DNA of 64,000 nucleotides from an uncultured Porphyromonadaceae bacterium (GCA_900542765.1 UQOX01000005.1:1-64000); one strand, 5' to 3'; positions 36,018 to 46,800 are shown, numbered from the stretch's first letter. Notes: generated from the letters alone by a model not told the origin. Numbers and translations: made by a program.

Positions 36018-36881
36018 ATGCAGACAGGCAACAAAATAAAATCGGTGTGGAAAAAGCTCCGGTTTTCCTACAAACTCACCATCTTCAACGAGCACACGTT
36101 GGAGCAGGTCCTGATGTTTCGCATTTCGCGACTGACGGTGATTCTATCGATGCTCATCGCCGTGCTAATTATCGGAGCACTCACCATCTACCTCATCACC
36201 CGCACCCCGCTGCGTCGCACCTTACCGGGGTATGTGAGCCCCGAAATGCGGAGCCAAATCGTCGACAACGCCCTTGCCGTCGACTCGCTGGCCCGCATTG
36301 TCAACATCAACAAAGCCTATCTCGACAATCTCGCCAACATTTTTTCGGGCAATATTCCCCTTGACTCCATCGACATCAACAGCGAGCAAACGCTGCAAAC
36401 CTACTCCATCGACTCGCTCCTGCCGGCTTCCAACGCCACCAACTCATTCCTGCGCAAATATGCCGAAGAGGGGAAATACACGCTCGATGTGTTTAACCAA
36501 AACGTAGCCGACAACCTCATATTCTATCCGCCGGTGAAGGGCCGGGTGACCCAGACATACAATCCCCAACGCCGCATCTTCGGCATACGCATCACCCCAC
36601 CCCGCCAGTCGCCCGTGGCAGCGGTACTCGACGGGACGGTCATCGCCACCTATTTCACCGCAGAAGAGGGATATGTCATCGAAGTGCAACACAACAACAA
36701 CTACATATCGATATACCGATGCAACGACCGACTGCTGAAATCGGTCGGGCAAAAAGTCTCCGAGGGCGAAAACATCGCCATATCGGGGAATATTATCGAA
36801 GGGAAGATACGCCCGTATGTCGAATTTCAACTTTGGCATCAGGGCGTGCCCTTGAACCCATCGGAATATATTCATTTCTGA
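36018..36881 (+). CDS. LytM/M23-like envelope protein, probably catalytically inactive
   Basis: 287 aa. One membrane anchor (about residues 38-62), then a periplasmic region and a C-terminal M23-type domain (about 175-287: VKGRVTQTYNPQRRIFGIRITPPRQSPVAAVLDGTVIAT...). The zinc ligands of active M23 peptidases (HxxxD and HxH) are missing: the first site reads RRIFGIRI and the last PYVEFQLW. This resembles regulators such as EnvC-type LytM domains, which bind and activate amidases rather than cut peptidoglycan. It is first in an operon with dxr (15 nt), rseP, a methyltransferase and DPP III. Confidence 0.82.
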   Translation: MQTGNKIKSVWKKLRFSYKLTIFNEHTLEQVLMFRISRLTVILSMLIAVLIIGALTIYLITRTPLRRTLPGYVSPEMRSQIVDNALAVDSLARIVNINKAYLDNLANIFSGNIPLDSIDINSEQTLQTYSIDSLLPASNATNSFLRKYAEEGKYTLDVFNQNVADNLIFYPPVKGRVTQTYNPQRRIFGIRITPPRQSPVAAVLDGTVIATYFTAEEGYVIEVQHNNNYISIYRCNDRLLKSVGQKVSEGENIAISGNIIEGKIRPYVEFQLWHQGVPLNPSEYIHF

Positions 36882-36896
36882 CAGCGTACCTTTTCT

Positions 36897-38051
36897 ATGG
36901 GAACAAAAAGACAACTGGCCATATTGGGCTCGACCGGCTCCATCGGGACACAGGCTCTGCAAGTCATCGCCGAACACGCCGACCTTTTTGAAGTTTACGC
37001 CCTCACGGCAAACCACAATGTCGACCTACTGATAGAACAAGCTCGCCGCTTCTCGCCCGAGGCCGTCGTCATTGCCGACGAAACCCTCTACCCCAAACTG
37101 AAAGAGGCCCTGAGCGACCTCCCGATAAAGACCTTCGCGGGAAGCGATGCCATCGCCCAAATCGTCGAAGCCCAACCCATCGACATGGTGCTCACCGCCA
37201 TGATGGGATATGCCGGCCTCTACCCCACCATACGAGCCATCAAAGCCGGGAAAGCCATCGCCTTGGCCAACAAAGAGACACTGGTCGTGGCCGGGGAACT
37301 CATCACCCGCCTGGCGCTTGAAAACAGAGTGCCCATTATCCCCGTCGACTCGGAGCACTCGGCCATTTTCCAATGCCTGGCCGGTGAAAACGACAACGCC
37401 ATCGAGAAAATCATTCTCACGGCATCGGGCGGCCCGTTCCGCACCTTATCGGCCGAAGAATTGAAACATGTCACCAAAAACGAAGCGCTCAAACACCCCA
37501 ACTGGAAAATGGGCGCCAAAATCACCATCGACTCCGCCTCGATGATGAACAAAGGCTTTGAGGTCATCGAAGCCCAATGGCTGTTCAATGTCACTCCCGA
37601 CCAAATCGAGGTAGCCGTACACCCCCAGTCGATTGTGCACTCCATGGTGCAATTCCAAGACGGAGCCATCAAAGCGCAACTGGGGCTTCCCAACATGAAG
37701 CTCCCCATACAATACGCTTTTGCCTACCCGCACCGGCTGCCCAGCTCCGACCCCAAACCCCGACTCGAACATTACATGTCGCTCACCTTCGAACGCCCCG
37801 ACACCGACAGGTTTCCCCTTCTCGGTTACGCCTATGAGGCCATGCGCCAAGGCGGCAACATGCCCTGCATCATGAATGCCGCCAATGAAATCGTCGTTGA
37901 GGCGTTCCTGCACGACCGCATCGCCTTCACCGACATGCCCCGCCTCATCGCCCGGGCCATGGACGAAGTGGCATTTGTCGCCACCCCCACTTACGACGAT
38001 TATGTCGCCACCGACGCCGAAGCCCGTCGCCGTACAGGGGAATGGATTTAA
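36897..38051 (+). CDS. dxr: 1-deoxy-D-xylulose 5-phosphate reductoisomerase
   Basis: 384 aa. Second step of the MEP isoprenoid pathway, making 2-C-methyl-D-erythritol 4-phosphate with NADPH. NADPH motif LGSTGSIGTQAL (9-20); LANKETLVVAGEL; PVDSEHSAIFQCLAGE with the metal-binding Asp and Glu; TASGGPFR; and HPNWKMGAKITIDSASMMNKGFEVIEA, all characteristic. Length is slightly short of E. coli Dxr but complete. It lies 39 nt upstream of rseP, a conserved neighbourhood in many bacteria. Confidence 0.97.
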   Translation: MGTKRQLAILGSTGSIGTQALQVIAEHADLFEVYALTANHNVDLLIEQARRFSPEAVVIADETLYPKLKEALSDLPIKTFAGSDAIAQIVEAQPIDMVLTAMMGYAGLYPTIRAIKAGKAIALANKETLVVAGELITRLALENRVPIIPVDSEHSAIFQCLAGENDNAIEKIILTASGGPFRTLSAEELKHVTKNEALKHPNWKMGAKITIDSASMMNKGFEVIEAQWLFNVTPDQIEVAVHPQSIVHSMVQFQDGAIKAQLGLPNMKLPIQYAFAYPHRLPSSDPKPRLEHYMSLTFERPDTDRFPLLGYAYEAMRQGGNMPCIMNAANEIVVEAFLHDRIAFTDMPRLIARAMDEVAFVATPTYDDYVATDAEARRRTGEWI

Positions 38052-38090
38052 TTTCTCAAAAATTCTGATTTTATACTTTACCGCCGACTT

Positions 38091-39410
38091 ATGGAAACTT
38101 TTCTGATAAAAGCCGCACAACTCATGCTCAGCCTCTCGATTCTGGTCTTTATCCACGAATTGGGACACTTCTTTTTTTCGAGACTCTTCAAGGTGAGAGT
38201 CGAGAAATTCTATCTCTTTTTCGACCCGTGGTTTTCCCTGTTCAAATACAAGCCCAAAAACAGCGACACCGAATATGGCATCGGTTGGCTGCCTCTGGGC
38301 GGATATGTAAAAATCGCCGGCATGATCGACGAATCGATGGACAAGGAGCAGATGGCTCAACCCGAACAGCCTTGGGAATTCCGCTCCAAACCGGCCTGGC
38401 AACGGTTGCTCATCATGACGGCCGGCGTCATCAACAATTTCCTGCTCGCGCTCGTCATCTATGCCATGATTGCCTTTGTGTGGGGCGAAACGGTACTTCC
38501 CATCAAAAACATCGGCAACGGAATCGTCTATGGCGAAGTGGCGCAAAACGCCGGATTTCGTGACGGCGACATTCCCTTGACCGCCGACGGAAAGACCTTG
38601 TATGATTTCTCGGGCGAGACAATCCGCGCCATGGCCGAAGCCCACGAAGTAGAAGTCAAGCGCAACGGTGAAGTGGTGAAACTCACCCTCCCCGACGACT
38701 TCATGTTACAACTCATCGGTGCCAACCAGCGTTTTGCCAGTTGCCGCATGCCGGTGGTTGTCCAAAATGCCGTCGCCGGTTACGGGGCCGCCAAAGCCGG
38801 CATGCAGGAGGGCGACAGCATCATTGCCGTGAACGGAACAGCCACACCCGACTACACCGACTTCACCGCAGCCCTCAGCTCGCACATGGGAGCATCGGCC
38901 GACATATCTTTTGTGCGCAACGGCGAAGAAATGACGCTCCCCGTCGCCGTCAACGACAAAGGCCAAATCGGCATATCGCTGGTACCGGCATCGGTATTCT
39001 ATCCCACCGAAACCATCTACTACGGATTTTTCGAATCGATACCCAAAGGCATCAAGAAAGGATTCAACACCTTGGCCGGCTATGTAGGCGACTTCAAATA
39101 TGTATTTACCAAAGAGGGTGCCAACAGTTTGGGAGGCTTCGGCACCATCGGCAGCATCTTCCCTTCGACATGGAACTGGGAAGCCTTCTGGGAAATGACG
39201 GCATTCCTCTCCATCATACTGGCGTTCATGAACATACTGCCCATTCCCGCTCTCGACGGCGGACATGTACTCTTCCTCCTCTATGAGGTCATTGCCCGTC
39301 GCAAGCCGAACGAGAAATTTATGGAATATGCACAAATCACGGGTATGGTTCTGTTGTTTGCCCTGTTGATTTACGCCAACCTCAACGATGTAATACGATT
39401 TTTCTTTTAA
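38091..39410 (+). CDS. rseP: Site-2 zinc metalloprotease RseP
   Basis: 439 aa intramembrane M50B protease. The zinc motif HELGH is at residues 22-26 in the first membrane helix, and the second active-site motif NILPIPALDGGH is near the C-terminus (about 375-386). Between them lie two PDZ-type regions (about 125-200 and 205-290). Four membrane segments. In other bacteria RseP releases sigma factors by cutting anti-sigma proteins and clears signal peptides; no anti-sigma gene is adjacent here. The ATG at 38091 follows dxr by 39 nt. Confidence 0.95.
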   Translation: METFLIKAAQLMLSLSILVFIHELGHFFFSRLFKVRVEKFYLFFDPWFSLFKYKPKNSDTEYGIGWLPLGGYVKIAGMIDESMDKEQMAQPEQPWEFRSKPAWQRLLIMTAGVINNFLLALVIYAMIAFVWGETVLPIKNIGNGIVYGEVAQNAGFRDGDIPLTADGKTLYDFSGETIRAMAEAHEVEVKRNGEVVKLTLPDDFMLQLIGANQRFASCRMPVVVQNAVAGYGAAKAGMQEGDSIIAVNGTATPDYTDFTAALSSHMGASADISFVRNGEEMTLPVAVNDKGQIGISLVPASVFYPTETIYYGFFESIPKGIKKGFNTLAGYVGDFKYVFTKEGANSLGGFGTIGSIFPSTWNWEAFWEMTAFLSIILAFMNILPIPALDGGHVLFLLYEVIARRKPNEKFMEYAQITGMVLLFALLIYANLNDVIRFFF

Positions 39411-39419
39411 ACACCCAAC

Positions 39420-40604
39420 ATGAAATACGTTCAAGTCAAACTGAAACCCGGTAAAGAAGAGTCGCTGCAACGATTCCACCCGTGGGTATTCTCGGGTGCC
39501 ATACAGAGCATGACGGCACAACCCGAGGAGGGCGACGTGGTGGAAGTATGCGACAGCCGAGGCGAATTTATCGCCCTGGGCCATTACCAAATAGGCAGCA
39601 TCACGGTGAGAATACTCACGTTCGACCGTGAAGAAATCGACCTTGAATTTTTCAAGAACCGACTGCGTGCGGCCTATGACGTGCGCCGCAGCGTAGGGCT
39701 CATCGAGGAAGGTTACAACAACACCTACCGGCTCGTACACGGCGAAGGCGACTACCTGCCGGGACTGATTATCGACATCTATGACAAGACCGCCGTCTTA
39801 CAGGCCCATTCGCCGGGCATGCACTATGCCCGCCACCTGCTTGCCCAGGCTTTACAGGAGGTCATGGGCGACACGATACAGAGCGTCTTCTACAAGTCCG
39901 AGGCCACACTTCCCTACAAGGCCCAGCTCGACCCCACCAATGAATATCTCGTGGGCAGCGACTGCGGGAACATCGCCACCGAACGGGGATTGAAATTCTA
40001 CGTCGACTGGTTGAAAGGCCAAAAGACGGGATTCTTCGTCGACCAACGCGAAAACCGCGCCCTGCTCGAACGCTATTCGCGCGACCGCACGGTGCTCAAC
40101 ATGTTCTGTTACACCGGCGGCTTCTCCTTCGCAGCCATGCGGGGTGGAGCCCGACTGGTGCACTCGGTCGACAGTTCGTCGAAAGCCATCGACCTGACCA
40201 ATAAAAACGTCGAGCTCAATTTCCCCGGCGACGAGCGGCACAAGGCTTTTGCCGAAGATGCTTTCAAATTTCTCGAACAGATGGGTGACCGCTACAATCT
40301 CATCGTGCTCGACCCGCCGGCTTTTGCCAAGCACAAAAAGGTGCTGCACAATGCCTTGCAGGGTTACCGCAAGCTCAACGCCCTGGCGCTCGAAAAGATA
40401 CAACCGGGCGGACTGCTCTTCACCTTCTCCTGCTCGCAGGTGGTGAGCAAGAACGATTTCCGCTTGGCCGTATTCAGCGCCGCCGCACAAGCCCGTCGCA
40501 AAGTGCGCATTCTGCACCAGCTTACCCAACCGGCCGACCACCCCGTAAACATCTACCACCCCGAAGGCGAATACCTGAAAGGGCTGGTTCTCTATGTCGA
40601 ATAA
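39420..40604 (+). CDS. Class I SAM-dependent rRNA methyltransferase (RlmI-like)
   Basis: 394 aa. An N-terminal PUA-type RNA-binding domain (about 1-75: GKEESLQRFHPWVFSGAIQ, VCDSRGEFIALGHY) is followed by a linker domain and a Rossmann methyltransferase with SAM motif VLNMFCYTGGFSFAAMRGGA (about 226-245) and LDPPAFAKHKK (about 299) as motif IV. A Cys in FTFSCSQVV is in the position used by m5C enzymes. E. coli RlmI methylates C1962 of 23S rRNA; the same target is likely but not proven. Lies 9 nt after rseP and 27 nt before the DPP III gene. Confidence 0.87.
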   Translation: MKYVQVKLKPGKEESLQRFHPWVFSGAIQSMTAQPEEGDVVEVCDSRGEFIALGHYQIGSITVRILTFDREEIDLEFFKNRLRAAYDVRRSVGLIEEGYNNTYRLVHGEGDYLPGLIIDIYDKTAVLQAHSPGMHYARHLLAQALQEVMGDTIQSVFYKSEATLPYKAQLDPTNEYLVGSDCGNIATERGLKFYVDWLKGQKTGFFVDQRENRALLERYSRDRTVLNMFCYTGGFSFAAMRGGARLVHSVDSSSKAIDLTNKNVELNFPGDERHKAFAEDAFKFLEQMGDRYNLIVLDPPAFAKHKKVLHNALQGYRKLNALALEKIQPGGLLFTFSCSQVVSKNDFRLAVFSAAAQARRKVRILHQLTQPADHPVNIYHPEGEYLKGLVLYVE

Positions 40605-40631
40605 CCGTTTCACCCCCAATACCACCGAACG

Positions 40632-42674
40632 ATGAAAAAAATCTTTTGCGCTATGATAACAGCCACCCTCCTTTCGGCCTGTGCCGATAAAAACGACGAC
40701 CGGTCAAACGCCGAAACGTTCAACTATTCGGTCGAGCAGTTTGCCGACCTCGAAATACTCCGCTACCGGGTACCGGGCTTTGAAGAGCTCTCGCTCCAAC
40801 AAAAAGAACTCATCTACTACCTCACCGAAGCCGCCCTGCAAGGACGCGACATACTCTTCGACCAAAACGGCAAATGGAACCTGCCCATACGCCGCACCCT
40901 CGAAGCCGTCTACACCCAATACGCAGGCGACAAAGAAAGTGCCGACTTCAAGGCATTGGAGAAATACCTGAAACAAGTGTGGTTTGCCAACGGTATCCAC
41001 CACCACTACTCGACCGACAAATTCACGCCCGAGTTCAGCCAAACCTTCTTCGAAGAGGCCGTGCGCGCCCTGCCGGCCGAGAGCCTGCCCCTCCAAGAGG
41101 GCGGAACCACCGATGAACTGTTGGCAAACATCTGCCCGGTCATCTTCAACCCCGACACCCTCGCCAAGCGCGTGAACCTCACCGCCGGCGAAGACCTCAT
41201 CGCCACATCGGCCAGCAACTACTACGACGGCGTGACACAAGCCGAAGCCGAGGCTTTCTACGATGCCATGAAGACCCCCGGCGACACCATGCCCCCCTCG
41301 TTCGGACTCAACAGCCGCCTGGTAAAACGCAACGGGAAAATCTATGAAGAGGTGAACCGTGTAGGCGGCCACTACGGCGCGGCCATCGAAAAAATCGTCT
41401 ACTGGCTCGAAAAAGCCTCGACCGTGGCCGAGAACGACAAGCAACGCCAAGTCATCGACCTGCTCATCGACTATTACCGCACCGGCGACCTCAAAACCTT
41501 CGACGAATACTCGATTCAGTGGGTGACCGACCTCGACTCGCGCATCGACTTCGTCAACGGATTCATCGAAGTCTACGGCGACCCCATCGGGTTGAAAGGC
41601 AGCTGGGAGTCGATTGTCAACTTCAAAGACCTTGAAGCCTCGCACCGCACCGAAATCATCAGCGCCAACGCACAGTGGTTCGAAGACAACTCGCCCACCG
41701 ACACGGCATTCAAGAAAGAAGAGGTAAAAGGCGTCTCGGCCAAAGTCATCACCGCCGCCATTCTCGCCGGCGACTGCTACCCGTCGACCCCCATCGGCGT
41801 GAACCTGCCCAACGCCGACTGGATAAGACATATCCACGGCTCGAAATCGGTAACCATCGAAAACATCACATCGGCCTACGACAAGGCCGCCCAAGGCAAT
41901 GGCTTCAACCAGGAATTCATGTGGAGCGACACCGAACGGGAACTGATCGAGAAATACGGATTCCTGGTCGACAACCTCCATACCGACCTGCACGAATGCC
42001 TCGGACACGGCTCGGGCAAACTCCTACCGGGCACCAATCCCGAAGCCATGCGCTCATACAGCTCGACACTCGAAGAGACCCGTGCCGACCTCTTCGCGCT
42101 CTATTTCCTGGCCGATGCCAAACTCATCGAATTGGGACTTCTCCCCGATGCCGAAGCCTACAAAGCCGAATATTACCGCTACATGATGAACGGCCTGATG
42201 ACACAGCTCACCCGCATCGTTCCCGGCAAGAACATCGAGGAATCGCACATGCGCAACCGCCAGCTCATTGCCCGCTGGATTATGGAGAAGGGAGCCGACG
42301 ACAAGGTACTCGAACTGAAAAAACGCGACGGCAAGACCTACGTTGTGGTCAACGACTACGAAAAGATGCGCACACTCATCGGCGAACTGCTGGCCGAGGT
42401 ACAACGCATTAAATCGACCGGCGACTATGAAGCCGGGAAAAATCTCGTCGAGACCTACGGTGTGAAAGTCGACCCCGAACTGCACGCCGAAGTACTCGAC
42501 CGCTACACCCATCTGGGCATCAAACCCTACAAAGGCTTTGTCAACCCCGTCTATACTCCCCTCTATGACAACGAGGGTAACATCACCGACATCACCGTAT
42601 CGTACAACGAGGGCTATGCCGAGCAGATGCTCCGCTACTCGCGCGACTACTCGCCCCTGTCTTCTTACAACTAA
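40632..42674 (+). CDS. Dipeptidyl-peptidase III (M49), lipoprotein
   Basis: 680 aa. Lipobox LLSACA gives an acylated Cys near residue 16, so the enzyme is exported, unlike cytosolic eukaryotic DPP III. The M49 zinc motif HECLGH is at 454-459 (five spacer-type HExxGH, as HECLGHGSGK), and the second ligand region EETRAD is at 481-486. It removes dipeptides from the N-terminus of short peptides. It is the last gene of the dxr-rseP operon and ends in a strong terminator. Length matches Bacteroides homologues. Confidence 0.93.
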   Translation: MKKIFCAMITATLLSACADKNDDRSNAETFNYSVEQFADLEILRYRVPGFEELSLQQKELIYYLTEAALQGRDILFDQNGKWNLPIRRTLEAVYTQYAGDKESADFKALEKYLKQVWFANGIHHHYSTDKFTPEFSQTFFEEAVRALPAESLPLQEGGTTDELLANICPVIFNPDTLAKRVNLTAGEDLIATSASNYYDGVTQAEAEAFYDAMKTPGDTMPPSFGLNSRLVKRNGKIYEEVNRVGGHYGAAIEKIVYWLEKASTVAENDKQRQVIDLLIDYYRTGDLKTFDEYSIQWVTDLDSRIDFVNGFIEVYGDPIGLKGSWESIVNFKDLEASHRTEIISANAQWFEDNSPTDTAFKKEEVKGVSAKVITAAILAGDCYPSTPIGVNLPNADWIRHIHGSKSVTIENITSAYDKAAQGNGFNQEFMWSDTERELIEKYGFLVDNLHTDLHECLGHGSGKLLPGTNPEAMRSYSSTLEETRADLFALYFLADAKLIELGLLPDAEAYKAEYYRYMMNGLMTQLTRIVPGKNIEESHMRNRQLIARWIMEKGADDKVLELKKRDGKTYVVVNDYEKMRTLIGELLAEVQRIKSTGDYEAGKNLVETYGVKVDPELHAEVLDRYTHLGIKPYKGFVNPVYTPLYDNEGNITDITVSYNEGYAEQMLRYSRDYSPLSSYN

Positions 42675-42689
42675 TAGCCGCCTCCACTA

Positions 42690-42735
42690 AAAAATAGCGA
42701 GTTTCTTAATATAGAAACTCGCTATTTTTATTTAT
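42690..42735 (+). terminator. Intrinsic terminator after the DPP III gene
   Basis: A perfect 17-bp stem (42690-42706 with 42713-42729, 6-nt loop) followed by ATTTATA; A-run before, T-run at the end of the stem. Confidence 0.85.
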
Positions 42736-42781
42736 ACTAAAGTTTGCAATTCTTATATTTTTAAAATATATAAAATAAATT

Positions 42782-42812
42782 TTTGCACGGATAAAAGATA
42801 TTCATATCTTTG
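42782..42812 (+). promoter_or_regulatory. Consensus promoter of the SGNH-like gene
   Basis: TTTG (42782-42785), a 19-nt spacer and TATCTTTG (42805-42812) match the consensus exactly. The ATG lies 38 nt further on. Confidence 0.8.
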
Positions 42813-42850
42813 CGGACGTAGATTATTTCGTAAATATACAACTTACAATT

Positions 42851-43747
42851 ATGAAAAAAAACGTTCGCAACTACATTATTGTGTTTACGAGTATTATTTT
42901 TATATTTACTATCATAGAAATAATGCTTCGAGCTATTTGGGGATTTGGCAATACTGTTCTTTACAAAGAATCTCCCTTGTATGAATATATCGCTTTTCCT
43001 AATCAAGATATACGGCGTTTTGGTAATCACATTTCCTATAACAATTATTCTCAAAGAAGTTGTCGGGTTGATTCTTCAAAGACTATAATTTTAGGTTTAG
43101 GAGATAGTGTCATCAATGGTGGAGTACTTACTGATGACAAAAATTTAGCTACAACTCTTGCAAGCAACGATAGTATCCAAATCTTAAATATATCTTCTGG
43201 GAGCTGGGGGCCAGATAACTGCGCCGCCTATTTAAAAGAAAACGGATTATTTAATGCAAAAAAAATGTTATTAGTAGTAAGTAGCCATGATGCTTACGAC
43301 AACATGACTTTCGAGCATGTAGTAGACGTACACAAATCATATCCTTCACATCAATATCTTTTAGGCTTAGTTGAACTGTTTGATCGTTATCTTATTCCAC
43401 GAATTATAAAAAAGGGCACACCTGATCCTGACAGTAAAGTACTTAATGGCATTGGCATAAAGAAAAATGGGAAGTATTTCAATCCTGGGTTCTCGCAGTT
43501 AAAAGCAATTGCTGATAGTGCAAATATCGAATTAGTTTTATACTTACATCCAGATATGTCTGAAATAAAAGCCAAAAAATTCAATGAACAAGGAGAAAAG
43601 ATTATTAACTGGGCTAATCGTGAAGGCATAAGAATCTTCTCCGGATTCCAAGAAGGAGAAAATATTAATTCTTTTAGAGACGGTATTCATTTAAATAATG
43701 AAGGGCAATTAATTCTAAGTAAATGGATGAAAAAGGTTATCAACTAA
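42851..43747 (+). CDS. SGNH-hydrolase-like membrane-anchored protein
   Basis: 298 aa with one N-terminal membrane helix (about residues 8-30). The SGNH pattern is visible: block I ILGLGDSVINGG with the nucleophile Ser, a Gly-containing SSGSWGPDN block, VVSSHDAYDN, and block V DGIHLNNEG with the Asp and His of the triad. Such enzymes are lipases, esterases or sugar O-acetyl esterases/transferases; the active site probably faces the periplasm. Codon use is strikingly AT-rich compared with both neighbours, suggesting acquisition, perhaps from a surface-polysaccharide locus. Alone in its transcription unit. Confidence 0.75.
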   Translation: MKKNVRNYIIVFTSIIFIFTIIEIMLRAIWGFGNTVLYKESPLYEYIAFPNQDIRRFGNHISYNNYSQRSCRVDSSKTIILGLGDSVINGGVLTDDKNLATTLASNDSIQILNISSGSWGPDNCAAYLKENGLFNAKKMLLVVSSHDAYDNMTFEHVVDVHKSYPSHQYLLGLVELFDRYLIPRIIKKGTPDPDSKVLNGIGIKKNGKYFNPGFSQLKAIADSANIELVLYLHPDMSEIKAKKFNEQGEKIINWANREGIRIFSGFQEGENINSFRDGIHLNNEGQLILSKWMKKVIN

Positions 43748-43807
43748 AAATCAATATGCCATAAACTTATAAATTTTTCCCCTATTAATAAAACAATTCT
43801 AATCTCG

Positions 43808-43851
43808 GTGACTAATTCTGGATAACACATTGGTTATGCAGAATTAGTCAC
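43808..43851. repeat. Long hairpin between convergent genes
   Basis: A 13-bp perfect stem (43808-43820 with 43839-43851) is continued by a 5-bp inner stem (ATAAC/GTTAT) around a 6-nt loop, with one G-G mismatch. No T-tract on either side. It lies between the SGNH gene and the converging RND operon and probably acts as a bidirectional terminator or mRNA 3'-end stabiliser. Confidence 0.6.
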
Positions 43852-43860
43852 TTAATAACT

Positions 43861-46800
43861 TTATTGAGAACCAACTTTTCTAAACCACCGCTCTTCGAGG
43901 CGCTGCATCAGGCAATAAAAACAGGGAATAAACAACGTACCCAATATCATGTTCACCGCCATGCCGAAGACGACCGCCGTTCCCAAGGCGATGCGGCTTG
44001 CGGCTCCGGCACCGGAAGCAAAAATCAAGGGCATCACGCCCAACACAAAAGCGAGTGAGGTCATGAGGATAGGCCGCAGACGCACCCGGCCGGCCTCGAT
44101 GGCAGCCTGCTCTATCGACTCGCCCTGCGCCCTGTAATCGCGGGCAAACTCGACGATGAGAATGGCATTCTTGGCCGACAGGGCAATGAGAAGGACAACG
44201 CCTATCTGCGTGTATATGCTCACCGACAGCCCCATAAGAAAACAACCGGCAACAACGCCGAGAAGGGCAAACGGGAGACCCAGCAGGACGGCCACCGGAG
44301 TGGTCCAACTCTCATACTGCGCCGAGAGCACCAGCCACACCACCAGCAGGGCCAACAAGAAAATGAGACTTACCGACGTGCCGGCCTGCGTCTCCTGATA
44401 GGTGGTTCCCGTCCATTCATAACCGAAATTGTCACCCAGCACACGGTCGATGAGCCGTTCCACGGCGTCGATACCCTGCTGCGAACTGTATCCTTGTGCG
44501 GTAACCGCCGTAATGGCCGCCGCCGAATACATGTTGTAACGCGACACGGTCGACAGACCCAGCCGTTCTTCTATCGTGGTAAACGACGAAAAGGGCACCA
44601 TGTCGCCCGCGGCATTGCGCACGCTCAGCCTCAACACATCGTCGATGCGGGCGCGGCTATCGGCAGCAGCCCCGATTTTCACCTGATAAACACGTCCGAA
44701 ATCGACAAAGTCATTGACATATGCCGAACCCAAATAGAGCGAAAGAGTCGTGAAAATGTCATCGATCTTCAAGCCCTGCATCTTGGCCTTGTCGCGGTCG
44801 ATATGGAGGAAATACTGGGGAGAGTTTCCCTGGAAAGCACTGTTCATTGAAGCCAGTTGAGGAGTTCCTGAGGTAGCCGCCAACAAGGCATCGACCGCAT
44901 TTTCGAGTTCGTTCGTTCCCAAGTTATTCCGGTCTTGCAGCTCCAAGGCCAGACCGCCGCTCACCCCCAGTCCCGGAATGGCGGGAGGGTTCACCGCATA
45001 GACGACCGCCTCTTCGACCGACTGCACGCGACGGTTGAAGTCGGCGATAATATCGAACACGCTTCTTCCTTTCCCTTTGCGCAAGTTCCAATTCTGTAAA
45101 ATCACAAAAAAGGTGGAGGTATTGGAGTTTTCGCCACCCTGTATCAAGGAAAAGCCATTGATGGCCGTATAATAAACCACTTCGGGATAGTCGGACAATA
45201 ACGCTCCCACCCGAGCCGCAACCGCTTCGGTGCGTTGGAGGCTCGATGCCGGAGGCAACTGCACCGACACCACAAAATAACCTTGGTCCTCCTCGGGAAT
45301 AAACGAAGTGGGCCACCGCCAAAAGAGCAGCAACGCAGCGGTCGAGAAGAGGAGAAACAGCACGGTCGTCGACACCGGACGCCGTATGAGCCATGAGGCG
45401 AGCGACGTATATACCGACACGAGACGATTATACCCCTTGTCAAAAGCCCGATAGACCAAATTCCGGGTCGGAGCCGACGGTCGCAGGAAGAGGGCGCAGA
45501 GAGCCGGCGTGAGGGTCAGCGAATTGAGCCCGCTGAAAAATGTCGCGGCCGCAATGGTAAGGGCAAACTGCTTGTAGAGCTCGCCGGTAACGCCGGCCAC
45601 AAAAGCCGTGGGGATAAACACCGCCATCAGCACCAGCACGACCCCGATGACCGGTCCGGTAATCTCGCCCATGGCCCGGATAACCGCCTCACGGGTCGAA
45701 TACCTTCCGGTATCGAGCAGGCGGGTCGTATTCTCAACCACCACGATGGCATCGTCGACCACGATGGCAATGGCCAACACCAGCCCGAAGAGGGTCAGCA
45801 TGTTGATGGAGAAACCAAACAGGTGCATGACCGCAAAGGTTGTTACCAGAGAAACGGGTATGGTGAGCGATGGTATGATGACAGCCCGACCGTTTTGCAG
45901 GAACAGCAGAATGACCAATATGACCAAAAGTGTCGTTTCGACAAATGTCTTCAACACCTCATCGACCGAAGCCGACACATAATCGGTCGTGTCGAGAACC
46001 ACCTCATAATGCACACCGGCCGGCAGATTCCCGGTCAACTTGTCCATCTCTTCCCTGACAAGTTTGGAGACACTCAACGCATTGGAACCGGGCGACTGAT
46101 ACACCGCCATCGAAGCCGACTTCCGGCCGTTTTGGGTAGATGCGACGTTGTAGGTCTGGCTGCCGAGGTCGATTCGGGCAATGTCGCGCAGACGCAGATA
46201 ATTTCCTTCGGGCAAAACCTTTATGACCAAATTGCCAAAATCCTCGGCAGTCGTGAGCAGACCTCGTGCCGTGAGGGTGAACTGGAAATCGACCGGCTCG
46301 TCGATCGGCTGACTGCCGACCGTCCCGGCCGAGACCTCGACATTCTGTGCCTGTATGGCCGCAAAGACATCGGAGGGCGTAACCCCGCGCATACGCATCA
46401 GCTCGGGATTGAGCCATACCCGCATGCTGTAACTCCCGGCGCCGAACACCTTCACGCTGCCCACACCGGGCAGACGCGACAACGCATCGATAAAGTGGAG
46501 CTGCGCATAATTGGAGAGGTACAACCCGTCGTACAGCGTCGAATCGGATTCAAGAGCCAGCAACAACACGATGTCGGTCGATTGCTTGCGCGTGGTAATA
46601 CCCTGTTCCACCACCGCTTCGGGCAAGTTGCCTTCGGCTATCGCCACCCGGTTCTGCACCAAGACGGTAGCCATGTCGATGTCGGTACCCACCTCAAACG
46701 TGACCGTCAAGGTGTAGCTGCCCGATGAAGAGGAGGCCGAGCTCATGTATATCATGCCGTCGACCCCGTTTACCTGCTCCTCGATAACCGTTCCCACCGA

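Noticed and set aside
43808..43851. Long hairpin considered as an invertible promoter
   Set aside because: The loop is only 6-18 nt and holds no promoter; it is better explained as a 3'-end hairpin between convergent genes.
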